A DNA stretch of 64,000 bases from Hydractinia symbiolongicarpus (GCF_029227915.1 NC_079882.1:11284001-11348000), one strand, 5' to 3'. Counted from the stretch's first letter, positions 22,040 through 34,914 are shown. The notes: generated by a model from the sequence alone, not told the origin. A program made the numbers and translations.

Positions 22040-22950
22040 TCAGTTGGTGTGGACATGTTCAAGCATGTGAATAATCTAAACAAACAAAATGAAATAACAC
22101 AAAATTCTTTACATGAACCTTGTTTTTAGCGACAAAATTTTAGGTTGAATATTTTCCCACTGAGCACTCCCAATTTCTGTGAGCTGGCTAAATCATTTGG
22201 CCCCTAACCTACTATTTAGACTATATCTGACTTATTTTAATCATGGAATTGCTTTTAATATTTTCTGAACATGTATTTTTATTAAAATTCATATGATGTC
22301 AAAAACGGTTTATTAGCGTCGCTGAAAGGGTTAATATCTCGAACTCGGTCCTATATATATCACAACGGTAAGCTGTTTAATATCTATTCACTGTGCTATA
22401 ACAACATGATGCCGGTAAAGGTATCTATCTAAAGGGTCTTTGCTTAGAATGTTTCTTTTTCCAACGCACCACGAATCTTAGCATACAGAAGTAAGTGAGT
22501 AAGTAACATGAAGCTTTAATGTCTTGAGGATTCCATCCTAATGGCTGCCTTTTCCTTCCCTCTGATTGTGACTATTACCGCCAGAAATACGCTTAGCATT
22601 GCTATAACTTGCTTGCCTGCCACACAAGCCTGTCAAACCTGACAACACTACATTTAAAGTCCGCCGGAATGGGTACTCGAACCCGCACCTTATGGTAACA
22701 AGCCGAATGCGCGACCACTACACCATCTCCGCATAAGAAAAGAATAACAAGGCCACATATTTAATGAACACAGGAAGTCTTTGCGTGAAAATAAAAAGCA
22801 GAAAAAAAAGTCATTAAAAAAACTCACCAGTAACAAGAACAATGTTGTAATATTTCCATCACTATTTTGTTCAAGTTTAATTTTTTGTTCATATGAAATG
22901 AACTTCCCTGCCATGGAGACCTCCATTAGCAGTTCAATCAAACGGTAAAC
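22040..22950 (-). CDS. Duplicate terminal exon pair of the left kinase (distal set)
   Basis: Exon 22828-22950 (acceptor TTTTTAG, donor GTGAGT) encodes VYRLIELLMEVSMAG and so on for 41 residues. Exon 22040-22075 (acceptor TTTGTTTAG) encodes IIHMLEHVHTN and a stop. Both repeat the proximal pair at 25984-26106 and 25144-25209 about 3.1 kb away. The 41-codon exon is phase 0 at both ends, so it could replace or follow the proximal one. Here its second codon is TAC, whereas the proximal copy has TAA. Use in mRNA is not shown. Confidence 0.6.
22659..22732 (-). repeat. tRNA-like SINE head in the duplicated kinase intron
   Basis: Read on the minus strand it begins GCGGAGATGGTGTAGTGGTC, an A-box-like start, and has a B box GGTTCGAGTACC. 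The two ends do not form an acceptor stem (GCGGAGA against CCGGCGG), so a working tRNA is unlikely. Equivalent copies lie at 25822-25892, 39592-39664 and 42021-42093, spread by the local and segmental duplications rather than by new insertions. Confidence 0.65.
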
Positions 22951-23774
22951 CTAAAAATACCGAAGATCATATGGTTTAGACTTATTTCTAACATTGAACA
23001 TTGTGTTCTGCTATGGAGATTTATTCTGTTCAATTTTAACATAGCGATTTAGGTGGATGCATTGTTACGGAGACAACAAGAGATATTCCTACCGTAGGTA
23101 CTGATTATTTGCAGCATGTCAGTCACATCAGTAGTCTATTCTATATTAAGAAAAAAAAACTATTTCTTCCTATCTTTTCAATTAATACCATTTTTCTATA
23201 CTACTTATATTGTAAACGTTAATAAATTTGTTTAACAGGCGCCTTTTAAGAAACGAACAGTTTTTATTCCCCGGAATAATTAAATTCGGCAAAATTGAAA
23301 CTTTCTCGAACTTAAGGGTATTAGACATTCTCATTCCCTAAGCTCTTTGAGATCAACCTCGAACGGTTTATCACAATGAGCTTTGAGAAAATTATGTTTC
23401 TGACTTACTTTCATAGACGACCATTTTGCGTTATTTTTTTTAAGTTGGTATCATTTTACTTGGCAGACTTGTTGACAGAACTGAAATTGAAAAAAAAGAG
23501 GTAAAGTTACACTTGTAGGAGACGAATCAGGTAATGAGATAGATTTCATTTTTTTAAACCAAGGGAATATTTTGAAAAATATTTGCGTAAAATTGAACAG
23601 AACTTACAACTATCCTTATAAGCACGTTTCACCTTAAGTTTCTAAGATTGTTAATTGGAATAGTTTTTGCGGTTTTGCGGCTTTTAGTTAAATTAGCAAG
23701 ATTTTTACGCGCAAAAAATCAGGAAAACTGCGAAATTATGCTTTTGAAAACGTATACTAGAATTCTTTTCTTAA

Positions 23775-24516
23775 CCCTATTCGTCCGGGGTTTTTCGAAC
23801 ATACTATGACCGGGGGGGGGGGGCGGATTCCGCCCCCCCCTCAATAACTTTTCATAGGATTGTTCAAATTGAATCAAACTTGGCACACTTATAGTACGTC
23901 ATAAAAGGAACAAAATGGCGGCAATAAAATTTTGCTTGCGTCTGCAAATTTTCTGTGACGTCACCAGAAGCTTGAAAATTGTTAAAAATGCCACTATCTG
24001 CTTATAATATGATTACTTTTGTTCTAGAGCGAATTTTTACATTCTGTTTAAAGTTTCTGAAAGCTAAATAAAATGTGTTTAACATATCTTCCGGTTTTTA
24101 CATGGATCGGATAAAAAATTGCCAAAAATTGCCCTAAAATCCGTTTTTTTTCGATTTTCAGGTAAAATCCGACAAAATCGGGAAATCGGATTAGTCACGT
24201 GTCAAAATTATTCAAAATGATTCTTCTTGATGAAACAAAGTTGTGTTGCAAGTTTCAAGTTCTAATGATAATCTTAACAGGATTTATTATATTTTCCCCA
24301 TTATAAGGATTTCATAGAGATTTTAGGGGTAGTTTCGAGTAATGGCCAATATCAAAGCCTCTGAAAGGTATAGGACCTAAAAATTTAGCATGCAGGTGTG
24401 TAATAGATAAATGTTAAAACTCAGTAAGTATCATAGCCATATAAGAAAGCAATCAGGAGTTATTAAAAAAAAACCGTCAGGGGGGGCGGATTCCGCCCCC
24501 CCCGGACCGAATAGGG
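23775..24516. mobile_element. piggyBac-like 742 bp non-autonomous element in TTAA
   Basis: It is flanked by TTAA on both sides (23771-23774 and 24517-24520). Ends are CCCTATTCGTCCGGGG and, reverse-complemented, CCCTATTCGGTCCGGGG. The paralogous site in block 2 has a single TTAA at 40709-40712 and no insert. TTAA duplication and CCC termini are piggyBac hallmarks. Next to each end is a G-run/C-run hairpin centred on GCGGATTCCGC. No transposase frame is present. Confidence 0.9.
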
Positions 24517-25983
24517 TTAAATTGTTTTTTCTTCTGTCTAAAAATTGAATTAAGAGGTTTTCAACAAAGAGATTTTCTGGTGGATTCTGCTCCGGTTAAC
24601 TTAAAATAATTGTATTTTAAAACTTAAGTGTTATTTGCGAATTTTCACAGTTCCATTCTGAGAGATATATAATGAACTGTCTATATTACGAACCTCTGAT
24701 ACAACGAACATGTTTTTTACGAACCAATTGCGCCATTTAAGTGTTCCTTTTATCGAAAGTTTACTTGTACCATTAAAAGAAAAACAAAACAAGTTTCTAG
24801 AAGATTTTACAGACTTCTAATATTTCCGCAGCAACTAACACAAACAGAACTATTTTTGCATTATTTTAGTTGTCGCTCTTTATTCCACCTATAAAAGATA
24901 AAAAGCGAAGATCTCTTGATATAGAAAACGCTTAAAAGACACACAAAATGTTCGTTTTAGAAAGGGTACAAGGTATAATTATAAGGATTTCTAAAGGAAG
25001 AGGGGTTTGTGAAAGTTTGTGAAAGATATAATTCCTTTAAAACTTACATCGTTCCAAACTGAACAAGACACTGTTTTGATCAGAATGATTTATTTGCCAA
25101 CAAGTATTTAGTTGTTTGGTCATGCAAAATCATTTCTAATCTTCTACTTGTCTTCTAGCTCTACTTCAGTTTTCAAGTTGATGTGGAGATGTTTAAGCAT
25201 GCGAATGATCTAAATAAACAAGACTATGAAATAACACAAAGTACTTTACATGGACCCTGTTTTCACCGACAAAATTTTTAGTTGAATATTTGCCCACTGA
25301 GCACTCCCAATTTCTCTTAGTTGGCTAATTCATTTGATCACGTAGCAGACGTGTTATTTAGATTCTATCTGACTTATTTCAATCCTGGAATTGCTTTCAA
25401 TATTTTCTCTGAACATGCATTTTTGTCAAAATTGACATGCTGCCAAAAACGACTCACGGCGTCGCTGAAAAGGGAATTATCTCAAACTCGCTCCTAAGAG
25501 GATATATCACAGCGGTAAGCTGTCCAACATCTATTCAATGTGCTTTTAACAACATGATGCCGGTAAAAGTCAAAAGGGCGTTTGGTTAGAATGTCTCTTT
25601 TTTCAACGCCCCACGAATCTCAGCTTATAGAAGTAAGTAACATGACGTTTTATTGTCCTTAGGGATTCTATCCTAATAACTGGCTTTTCTTTCCCTCTGA
25701 TTCATACTATGTTACATTATCGCCAGAGAGAGTATAGCATTGCTCTAACTTGCTTGTCTGCCTCACAAGCCGGTTAGGGTTTTGTAGCCATTAAATGGGC
25801 TGACAACACTGCAATTAAAGTGCGCCGGAGTGGGGACTCGAACCTGCACCTTATGGTTACAAGCCAAATGCGCTACCACTACACCATCTCCGTGTAAGAA
25901 GAGAATAACAAGGCCACATATTCAATGAACACGGTAAATCTCTACGTGCAAATAAAGAGCAGAAACATCATTAAGAAACTCAC

Positions 25984-26106
25984 CAGTAACAAGAACAGTG
26001 TTGTAACATTTTCATCACTATTTTGTTCGAGTTTAATTTTTTGTTCATATGAAATGAACTTCCCTGCCATGGAGATCTCCATTAGCAGTTCGATCAAACG
26101 TTAAAC
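25984..26106 (-). pseudogene. Kinase exon 10, proximal copy of block 1, with in-frame stop
   Basis: After the acceptor TTTTTAG the exon reads GTT TAA CGT, against GTT TAC CGT at 22950, 39877 and 42307. The rest of the 41 codons is open. Translation reaching this exon would end after one residue. Confidence 0.8.
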
Positions 26107-27849
26107 CTAAAAATACCGAAGATCATATGGTTTAGATTTATTTCTAACATTGAACATTGAGTTCTATTATGAATATTTAATCTGTTAAATTTTAGGGGGT
26201 TGTAACTTAAAATAACGATTTAGGTGGATGTATTGTTACGGAGACAACAAGAAATATTCCTACCGTAGGTACTGATAATTTACAGCATGTCCGTCATATC
26301 ATTAGTTTGTCCCATATTGAGAAGAAGAAAAAACTATTTCTCCTATCTTTTCAACTAATACCATTTTTCTATACTACTTATATTGTAAACGTTAATAAGT
26401 TTGTTTAACAGGCGCCTTTTAAGAAACGAACGGTTTTTATTCCTCCGATTAATTAAATTCAGAAAAATTGGAAACTTTTCGAACTTAAAGGTATTAGACA
26501 TTCTCATTCCCAGAGCTCTTTGAGATCAACCTCGAACGGTTTATCACAATGAGCTTTGAGAAAATTATGTTTCTGACTTACTTTCATAGACGACCATTTG
26601 GCGTTATTTTATAAGTTGGTATCATTTTACTTGGCAGACTTGTTGACAGAACTGAAATTGAAAAAAAGAGGTAAAGTTACATTTTGTAGGAGACGAATCA
26701 GGTAATGAGATAGATTTCATTTTTTTTTAAACCAAAGGAATATTTTGAAAAATATTTGCGTAAAATTGAACAGAACTACTATCTTTTTAAGCACGTTTCA
26801 CCCTAAATTTCCAAGGTTATTAATTGGGAATAGTTTTCGCGATTTTTCGGCTTTTAGTTAAATTAGCGATTAATTAAGTTCACAATTCCCATTCCCAAAC
26901 ATGGCTTCGTTTTATACCTTTTAGGTCAAAGTCAAAATATTATAGTAAAAATACCTGCTAACAGCGCGTCTAGAATACATTTTTCTCTCTTTCCCAGATG
27001 ATGTTCATATCTTTGTGTAACTACACAGTTAAGATATTTTAGTTAATAATGAATAATCAAATACGACTGAAATAAAACTCCGTTTGCGGTGATTTCTCGG
27101 TAGTAATAATAACACTCTTCTTTTTCCAAATACTCGAAACAAAAAACTGAGACGTACCTATTACTTTCTTCTAGTGCGCCATTGATTTGATTTTGCCAGC
27201 GATGGTCGGCCGGCAGGGAGGAGGAAGCTGGAGAAAAACCCCTATTGCCTTGACGGCAATAAAGAGGTTTTCTGGTGGATTCTCGCCTCTGCTCCTATCA
27301 ACTGAAAATAATTGTTTTTTTAAAACTTAAAATGTTATTTGTGAATTTTCACAGTTGCATTCGGAGAGATATATAATGAGCTGTCGATGTTACGAACCTC
27401 TGATACAACGAACATGTTTTTTACGAAGCAATTGCGCCATTTTAGTGTTCCTTTAATCGAAAGTTTACTTGTACCATTAACAGAAAAACAAAACAAGTTT
27501 CTAGAAGATTTTTCAGACTTCTAATATTTGCGCAACAACTAACACAAACAGAACTATTTTTGCATTATTTTAGTTGTCGCTCTTTATTCCACCAAATTAA
27601 AAAAGGAAACGAAGCGAAAAATAAATTGAACTGAAATTGAATAAAATGAGCTCTCGATATAACAAACGCTAAAGACACACACAAAATGTTCGTAAACGCT
27701 AAAATTCGTTATATGAAAGGGTAAAGGGATTTAATTATAAGGGTTTCTTAAGAAAGAGGGATAGACTTAGTTCAAGAAAAAAATATTTTTTATTTAAAAC
27801 TTACACCGCTCCCAACTGAGCCGATCAGAATTTTCCACCATGGGGATCC

Positions 27850-28056
27850 AGTAATTGGCCTTTGTTTCATTTCCAAATACTGATCCTCGAGAAGAGTGAA
27901 TTTAGCATCAAGGACAGTCTGTACAATTGACTTTGTTGCTGTTGCTGGTGGTGGTGATGGTGGTGGTGATTGCAGAGGTGGTGATTGCAGAGGTGGTGGT
28001 GGTGATGGTGGTGGTGATGGTGGTGGTGCTGCTGTTGTCAATTGCAACAGAGGAAG
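27850..28056 (-). repeat. Proline-rich coding microrepeat in kinase exon 9 (block 1)
   Basis: On the plus strand, GGTGGTGGTGATGGTGGTG and TGATTGCAGAGG units repeat; on the coding strand they give PPPSPPP and LQSPPLQSPP. The counterpart in block 2 (about 43925-44140) has three more codons and a different unit order. Apparent frames on the other strand here are by-products of the repeat. Confidence 0.8.
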
Positions 28057-31000
28057 CTATGAAAGAAAGTTTTTTCACAGGTAAAGACATATTTGCATAT
28101 TTGATGTAAAAGGTTGCACAAATTGTAGACTTGATACACTTCAGCTAAATTATTATGATGTGTTGAATACCTGACTTTCCTCATCTGCATTCTTCGTTTT
28201 TTTATGAAAACTTTTATGGAGCCAAAGTTGCCTAATGTCGGCTAAATATCTGACATCAAAGGAATGCTTTACAATCCATAGATGTCGGATATCAGCCAAA
28301 ACATTAGCGCCCTCGCAACTTGATTGACTCCAAAGGTTTCGAACGTCCACCAGAAAGCTCATGTCGATCGTGGTGTTATTTTTTGGAGACCATAGATGTT
28401 TAATATCTCCGAGGGCGTTTACGTCAATAGAGCTTTCTAGCTTCCACAAATCTCTAATGCCGTCCAGAAGACCTGGAAGACTGGTGTTGTTGCTTCTTTG
28501 AGAATCTTTGTGTGCCGTTATTGACACAGTTGGTAGGGATGTTAACGACCCAGATGTTATAGATGCTGGTTCCTGAAAATAAGCATTTCTGTAAGTTTTA
28601 ATTTAAAATTCAGCGAGATTGTAACAAGTTGTTTGTTTAGTATTTACATATGTTCGATTTTAAAAATTCAAGAAATGCATTTTTTAGCAATTTCTAAAAA
28701 GACTTTTTTAAATTTTTGAATGACCATAAGTAAATAATCTGAGAATACGGTTAAAAAATAAAACATTGTCAATGTCTACTCTGACTTTATAACTCAAAAC
28801 TTGAAGCTTGGTTTAAAATTCGTAGTGCAACATCTCTTGTTTTGTTTTTGTTGTACAACATGTGTTTCCAAAAAAGTTGTTACGCTAACCGTTATGCAAA
28901 TGTTGTGCAACAAAATTTAGGTTAATTGAAATCAAGCGTTAACTTTTAGGAAAATTTTTCATTCTTTCGTTCTTTAGCCTTTTTCACATTTCTATGTTTC
29001 CTCCCTCAAAAGGTATGATGGCTTTATGAATAGCTTTCGAAAGAATTTTTAATTTAATTTTATTACAAAGACCCATACTTTAGTCGTAAAAATTTAAACG
29101 TGGTATTAATTTTCGCGAAATAGGCCTTTTTCGCGCAGTCGTGTTCGCAAAAGTTATATTGCTCGAAACAGATTTTTCTTCCGTGAGTAACGTATCAACA
29201 GCTCTAACATATGAAAGTTTTGAATTTCAAATGAGAGTCAACTTTATCCCAGGACTTGTTAGGCTTTTCAACGACTCTTATAGACATTTGTGAATATTTT
29301 TAGATGTACACTCTCACATAGACCTTTGTAAATTCAAATAATCTTTTCATGGGATATATATAGTTAGAATATTGCTTTATTATATTAAGTATTATTTTAA
29401 CTCTCTCTTTTCTTTTGCTTAACAACGGGGCTTAGTGATAAGGCAATTTGTGCCTTCTTTTTGCTCCGGCTATTTTTGTACATATTACAAGATATTTTAA
29501 CCTGTAACATTTATATAACGGCGATATATACCTACAACCTAGAACCTTTTATATAAGGGCGGCTTTAACAAACAAAAAGCTTAAAAAGTCCTGGGGACGA
29601 AGTAGAATGAGTGTGAAAAAGTCAGTTAGTTTTTTCATGTATTGTATTCGTAGAGATGTTTTTTGCATGAAAAACTTTGTAAGCCTTGAATAATTAATTT
29701 TATTTTTCCTAACTGCGTTAGGTGCGCGAAAATTGATCATGCGCAAAATCATTTTGGGAAAAAACGTGAAAATTCATTTGGAATTTTTCGCCAAAAGAGA
29801 CAGCGAAGTATAAGGGACAATGGGGTATTTTGGAAGAGGAGAATCTAGAAAATATTGGGTTTATTTTTCTCTGAATAAAAAAATAAATAAATTAAAACTC
29901 CACAACAGGAATTTCGTGTCAAATATCCAGCTAAATTCAAATTCTTAAAAAAAAATTCAAAATACAGTAAACCACTATGTTTAAGAGATTACTGGCAAAT
30001 AGTTTTTCAAGTGGAAAATATAATTAATGCTCATCCCTGTACACAGAGTTTGTTGACTGATGTCATGGACACTATCGCTTACTCGACGGTTAAAAAGCTA
30101 GAATCTTAGAAAAATATTGATGTCTCTACTGCAATTGTAACAGATAATTTTAACGCGGACTACATTATAATAAAAAAAACCAATGCATATTGCACATACA
30201 TCTGGTACAAAGACCTCATAAAATTCCTCTCCAGCTATTCTCAATCCTTGGAACCATGCATGTCGTTCTAACTCTTCGCAAGTAATCCTCTCCTGCCAGT
30301 CAAACTTGAACATGCTGTACAACATCTGGACGAAATCTAAACGCAAAAGTTACTAAAAGAGTTTTAATATGAACTTAGTTTTGTGGCTAGGGAGATTTTA
30401 TGTTAACAATTACCACTGAGATTCGAGACGAACCTGTCAATAAGCACAGTGTAGGCCCTGGGAAAAAGGTTGTTGCACTCAGTAATACAAAAAGAGTTTA
30501 ATTTTACAATTTTACAACTGCAGATTTTAAATTCAAGACAAACTTACCCTCACTGATAACACCATGAAGGTCGAGTAATGGTGAAGAGCCAGAAAGAAGG
30601 AAGTCACCATTTACATCAACCCCAAATGGCAATTTGAGGAAGTAGCTGGCATAAAAGGTGACTCCCAGCGCCCAGATATCAGCAGCACTGGGGAGGAAAA
30701 GTCTGAACAGAAAAAAAAAATGCTGAAATTGTTTCAATTATTTTACATTAGTTATTATTAACGAGTTACGAAAATTTATATTTATTTATTTAAATTTATA
30801 TAAAGAAAATACTGCTGTGTATTTTCTTCCTTGTTATCTATCCCATGTAATCATTAAAGTAAACATGAAAAAAGTTGTCTGACTTAAAAACAAAATTGGA
30901 GTTTGTAAAAGATAGACTGCTATTGAATTTCTCGGAAGATTAAGCTGGGGGAACATTACGTCCCGAATTGTCTTCCTACTAAGTGCGATTCAAAAAAAAT

Positions 31001-32639
31001 TGTTACCTTCCGTCGAACGACATTTCTGGTGGCATATACCCGGGTGTGCCCAGCCTTCCTTTTTGGATGTTTGAGGCATCAGGACTGGACAACCCGAAGT
31101 CTATCAGCTTTATGGAAAGCTCCTCGTTGACGATGATATTGTCCGGCTTGATATCCAGATGAGCAATGTTCTTTGTGTGGCAGAACTTAACAGCTGATAC
31201 CATCTACAAGAGGTATAACTAACTATAGACTTTTTTATAAGAAATACCGTAAATGCTTGATTAAACGCCCTGGGCGCTGATTTAAAATTTTGACATTTAT
31301 GATGAGCGTTTAGTCAAAAGGGGCGGTAGATTTGAGAGGGAGGCTTATCAAAAAAGCTTTTTTTAGTAGAAGAAAACCAGAGCTTAGAACTTAACGAAGG
31401 TTTTGACCATTCAAAAAGCTTTACTGATATAGCTCACAGAAGTGATTCTTTGTGAAGTGGAGTGGTAAGTGACAATTTTAACCGTTATTTTGCGTATGCG
31501 AACTTTACAAATTTATTCTACTTCATAAAAACTTAGATCTCGTTCTTCCAAAATAAAAGTTCTTGCTATGTGCACAGTCCGTCCAGAGAAATCAATATCT
31601 TGTATTTACCTGAGAGAAAAGGTATCTTGCAGTTGGCTCATCCAGCCGAGGAGCTTTCAACATAAATTCATAATAGCTGAGGCTGATGTTACCATGCCTC
31701 TCCATCACAATACCGAGGTATGTGTCATTGTGAAATACAGACACAACCTGAAACATAGAAAGAAGAGAAATTAAACCGAGTTTGTCTCGTGTTGAAGTTG
31801 TTTATATCAAATGAGGTAAATCACCTTCACGATGTGGGCATGACCTGAAAGCGTTTTCATAACATCAGCCTCAAGGGCTGCGGAAGGACAAGATTTGTTT
31901 ACAAATTTAACAACAACCTAAAAGAATAAGTAAGACAATCATTCAAATTGATTCGGAGTTGGTTCACGCTCTGATTGGTTGAACGAGGCGATAACATAGA
32001 TCCAATATTTACCCCAACCTTGTCCCCAAGGGCTTTTTCCCGTCAAGTAAGCCCTAGCGGGTTTGACACAGGCAAAAAACCCTGGAGACGAGGATGACAT
32101 ATTACCCAATCTATTAGATGTGCGTTTTCAAATGTGTTTAGGAGGATAGAAAGATATGTCTAATATTGAATAAGAATTGCCTAAAAATGCCGACTAAAGG
32201 AACTAGAATGCAATCGAGACCAAGGCGACAAGTCAAATCCCTGGGAAAGACTGTGGACCAGGCTGTTTGGCAATATTCATAAAACTAGCCTAAACACGAC
32301 CAATTGTTATGTGAAATGTTGTAGCTAATGACGACAAGAAAATTAATTATCGCTTACAAAATTCTTGTCCACCAGATGTTGTGCCAGATAAACACGGCCA
32401 AAGGAACCCCCACCAAGATATTTCTCAGCGATAAACATGCTGTTAAACTTCCCTTGTCCGTACTCTGGCTTTTAGGCGTTCTCATCCTAAAAAATAAATA
32501 AATAAATAAATAAAAAATAGATAATTACAAATGCTGGATTGGTTGCTGGAAGATAAAGTTAAAAATATACACCATTGCCATAGGCACAAAAAAAAATGTA
32601 AATATAGTTTTGAAGGGCGAAGTAAAACACATATTAATA

Positions 32640-32841
32640 CAGTGGGCTCTCGCTATCTCGACTTCTCTCCATCTCAAACAAAAGTCTTGATGGTGTGAAC
32701 ATTTGTGTACTCTCTTTGGCTTGAACTTCTCTATCTCAAATTTTTCTCTATCTCAACAAAAGGCCCGGTCCGTTCTCACTTTTTTCTCTCTATTTCAAAC
32801 TCTTTTGTGTCCCTTGCAAGTTCGAGACAGAGAGTCAACTG
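32640..32841. mobile_element. pogo/Tigger-like MITE, block 1 copy
   Basis: The left end CAGTGGGCTCTCGCTATCTC and the reverse complement of the right end, CAGTTGACTCTCTGTCTCG, are inverted repeats, with TA on both sides. The 202 bp interior consists of TCTCTATCTCAA-type segments. Non-coding. The equivalent copy in block 2 is 48441-48642, so it inserted before the duplication. Confidence 0.75.
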
Positions 32842-33330
32842 TAAACCTTTCTTCATAGAAAAACAAGATTTCATTGTTTCGCTTTGTTAAAGCTGATTGG
32901 CTCAAAACTCATCAGGGGTTTTACCAGAAACTTAGAAAATTTCTAAAAGAGTTCAAAAATCAATAAAAGTAAAAAGTGATAAATTTTGAAACAAAATTCA
33001 CCAAGTTGTCGAAAAGTACAAATTTTAACTCTAGCTACATCGTTATTGGAATAGACTTCTATCCTGCTAGACCCTTTTTATTGTAAAGTCAAACGTTTTG
33101 ACATTGAACAAAAATATCCATACTCTATCAGAGTTCCTAGCAACTCCAACACCACTGCTTTGATCAGCAGAAATCCCAGCAAAAGTTGAGTATTTCTGAT
33201 GCTGAATGAAATACAGAAAATCTCGATTAAGCAAATTTACGTTCGTCAACATTTTGATTTTTAGTATGGATGTGTTACCTACCCCAGCAGATGGCATCCC
33301 GTTGGTTCGATATCCACTTGAGTGGGACAT

Positions 33331-34914
33331 CCTGTTTAGCACTTAAAGTGCTGTATATACAGATATTCAACCTAAAACCAAGATTTGAAAAAGTATTTTA
33401 GTTCTAATGTGCAATTGTTTAAGTCACTATGTACCTAGGGCCTTGCTTGAACGAGCTAGTTTTCGAAATGCTGCTTAACAGCAAAAAAAGAATTATTGAT
33501 TTTATGATTTTGATTTGATATGATTTTTAGCCTAGCTAGCTGAAGACAAGCATTTGGCGATACCAAAAACGCTAATAGCGATGTATACCCTTAAGTGGTC
33601 TTTTCAGGAAATTTGATTCTCTCAATACTTCTTTGTAGAACAGACCAAGTTGGATACCTGCGTGATTTTACAATTCTTAACTCCAAGCTATAGCTGGCAA
33701 GCTAAAGATTATGGAGGCTTTTAGCTAACTAGATTCCCTGGTTTTCTTAAAAAAGTGTGTATCGCCAGCTAGCCAGTTTGAAAAAAAGAGAATGTTTGTT
33801 AAATACTCTTTTCTTCATTTTTATGATCTCATGACAATCTAGTTCAACTACACCACATACCTGATAGTGAGTGCGGGGAATTGTTCCATGCTTTGTTATT
33901 GAACAGTTACCAACAAAGCACAACAGAAAAATTGCTGTTACCACGAAGAAAGAATCTCTTTTCCTTCGGTAGCTATACATGTTGTGACTTTTGCGCGGTT
34001 TAAAAACATTCAATCTTGACGTTCGCACTAATAATGTTTTTCAAAATGGAGTTGACGCTCTTTGTTGAAAAAAGGTCCACATTAAGACCAAAACAAAACA
34101 AATGAATTATGGTAAAAGTAGCCATACCTGTTATAGATTGAATTTCTTTGTTTCACAAACGTTTTTTCGCTTTATAAATATATCTTCTATCTTTCCTCTC
34201 TCTTTCTCCTTTTTTACTTCAAAAACATGTCAACTCGAGGTCATGAATTTGTAGAAGTACGCTAAGGAATCTGATTTGAGTTAACATATTTGACGTCAAA
34301 TATGTTAACTTTGCACATGCGCAACAAATAAAAAATTTAATGTGCTTGCTATTAGAAACTTTAATCTGATGGCTTATGTTTCCAAATACTGTCCCCGTTA
34401 TGTAAAATTCACAACCGTCAATCTTTAAATGTAAAACTTGAAAGGATCCTAAGAAGAAGTACAATCATGTTGAGTAAAAACAAGCTCGCCAACGAAAAGT
34501 ATAGGATGCTTTTAGGAATTTTAAAAAACGTTTACGTAAAACTTTACTTCGTCTGAAGAAGAAGAAATTGAATATTCCACAAAATACACTAAAGTGAAAT
34601 TTGTCCTAGGCTAGCGGCGCAAACGACACTTAACGAGTACCATTGTACATGAGCAACTATCTTATGACGGGTGTGAAACCAACGCTGCAGCCCGAAATTT
34701 TGCTTTTGACGTATTGAAACCTGATATAAACAAGCGGTGGTTTCATATTGGCTTGTAAAGACTGGTTTTAGTTTCACCGTTGTTGCCATAAGGGAAACAA
34801 ATTTTGCAATAAAAACCTTCAAAGACAAACTTTCTTCAAAATAGACTTTCGCCATAATGTATAAAAAGAGCCATGATTTCTCTCCAGAATTGTAGTCTTC
34901 CGATCAGCGGTTTA
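33331..34914. other. Upstream region of the left kinase
   Basis: Contains the likely 5' UTR and promoter of the minus-strand kinase. TTGGTTTTAG at the minus-strand 5' side of the start (about 33370) is a good acceptor, but no upstream exon joins in frame, so the first coding exon may be preceded by an untranslated or trans-spliced leader. A perfect 30 bp palindrome lies at 34280-34309. Confidence 0.4.
34280..34309. promoter_or_regulatory. 30 bp perfect palindrome centred on TGACGTCA
   Basis: GTTAACATATTTGAC is followed by its exact reverse complement. The centre TGACGTCA is the consensus cAMP-response/ATF-CREB site. It lies about 950 bp upstream of the left kinase ATG. The block 2 equivalent (50134-50163) has one changed base and is followed by a second, diverged copy within a local duplication of about 130 bp. 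Confidence 0.5.

Larger units (their letters stand above)
21937..25060. repeat. About 3 kb tandem unit, distal copy (block 1)
   Basis: This unit and the next (about 25066-27800) align in order: TGTTTTGATCAG start, terminal exon, tRNA-like SINE, 41-codon exon, TTACTTGGCAGACTTGTTG segment, AGAGATATATAATGA segment. At about 25035-25060 it ends in a degraded copy of the 3' end of kinase exon 9, with its donor. The duplication breakpoint therefore joined exon 9 to the region after exon 11. Confidence 0.8.
25144..33330 (-). pseudogene. Left copy of the DIR-repeat Ser/Thr kinase, probably disabled
   Basis: It has the same 11-exon structure as the right copy: 33283-33330, 32358-32486, 31825-31917, 31610-31747, 31007-31203, 30548-30702, 30200-30336, 28171-28572, 27805-28056, 25984-26106 and 25144-25209. 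All exon lengths match except exon 9, which is three codons shorter in the proline tract. Kinase motifs are intact (GGGSFGRV, HLDIKPDN, IDFG, GTPGYMPPE). Two nonsense codons stand out. In exon 2 the codon after ENA is TAA (32472-32474), where the right copy has TAC. In exon 10 the second codon is TAA, where the other three exon 10 copies have TAC. A start at the internal ATG of FNSMFIAEK, just before the glycine loop, would bypass the first stop, so partial function is possible. The terminal exon would read IIRMLKHLHINLKTEVELE and a few more residues. Confidence 0.75.

Noticed and set aside
22659-22732. A functional tRNA gene
   Set aside because: A and B boxes are present but the acceptor arms do not pair, and it sits in all four duplicated units as part of a SINE-like repeat.
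27896-28109. Plus-strand Gly/Val-rich frames over the GGTGGT repeat (also 43971-44193)
   Set aside because: These are opposite-strand readings of the proline-rich kinase exon.
33747-34028. Minus-strand open frame with a signal-peptide-like hydrophobic stretch upstream of the left kinase
   Set aside because: It ends at a plausible donor but does not join the kinase start in frame, and the block 2 counterpart is frameshifted in a T-run, so no conserved protein is supported.
34589-34855. Minus-strand 88-codon frame starting MAKVYFEESLSLKVF, similar in block 2
   Set aside because: Block identity alone explains the similarity; an indel shifts the frame after about 50 codons in block 2, and no homologue is recognised.
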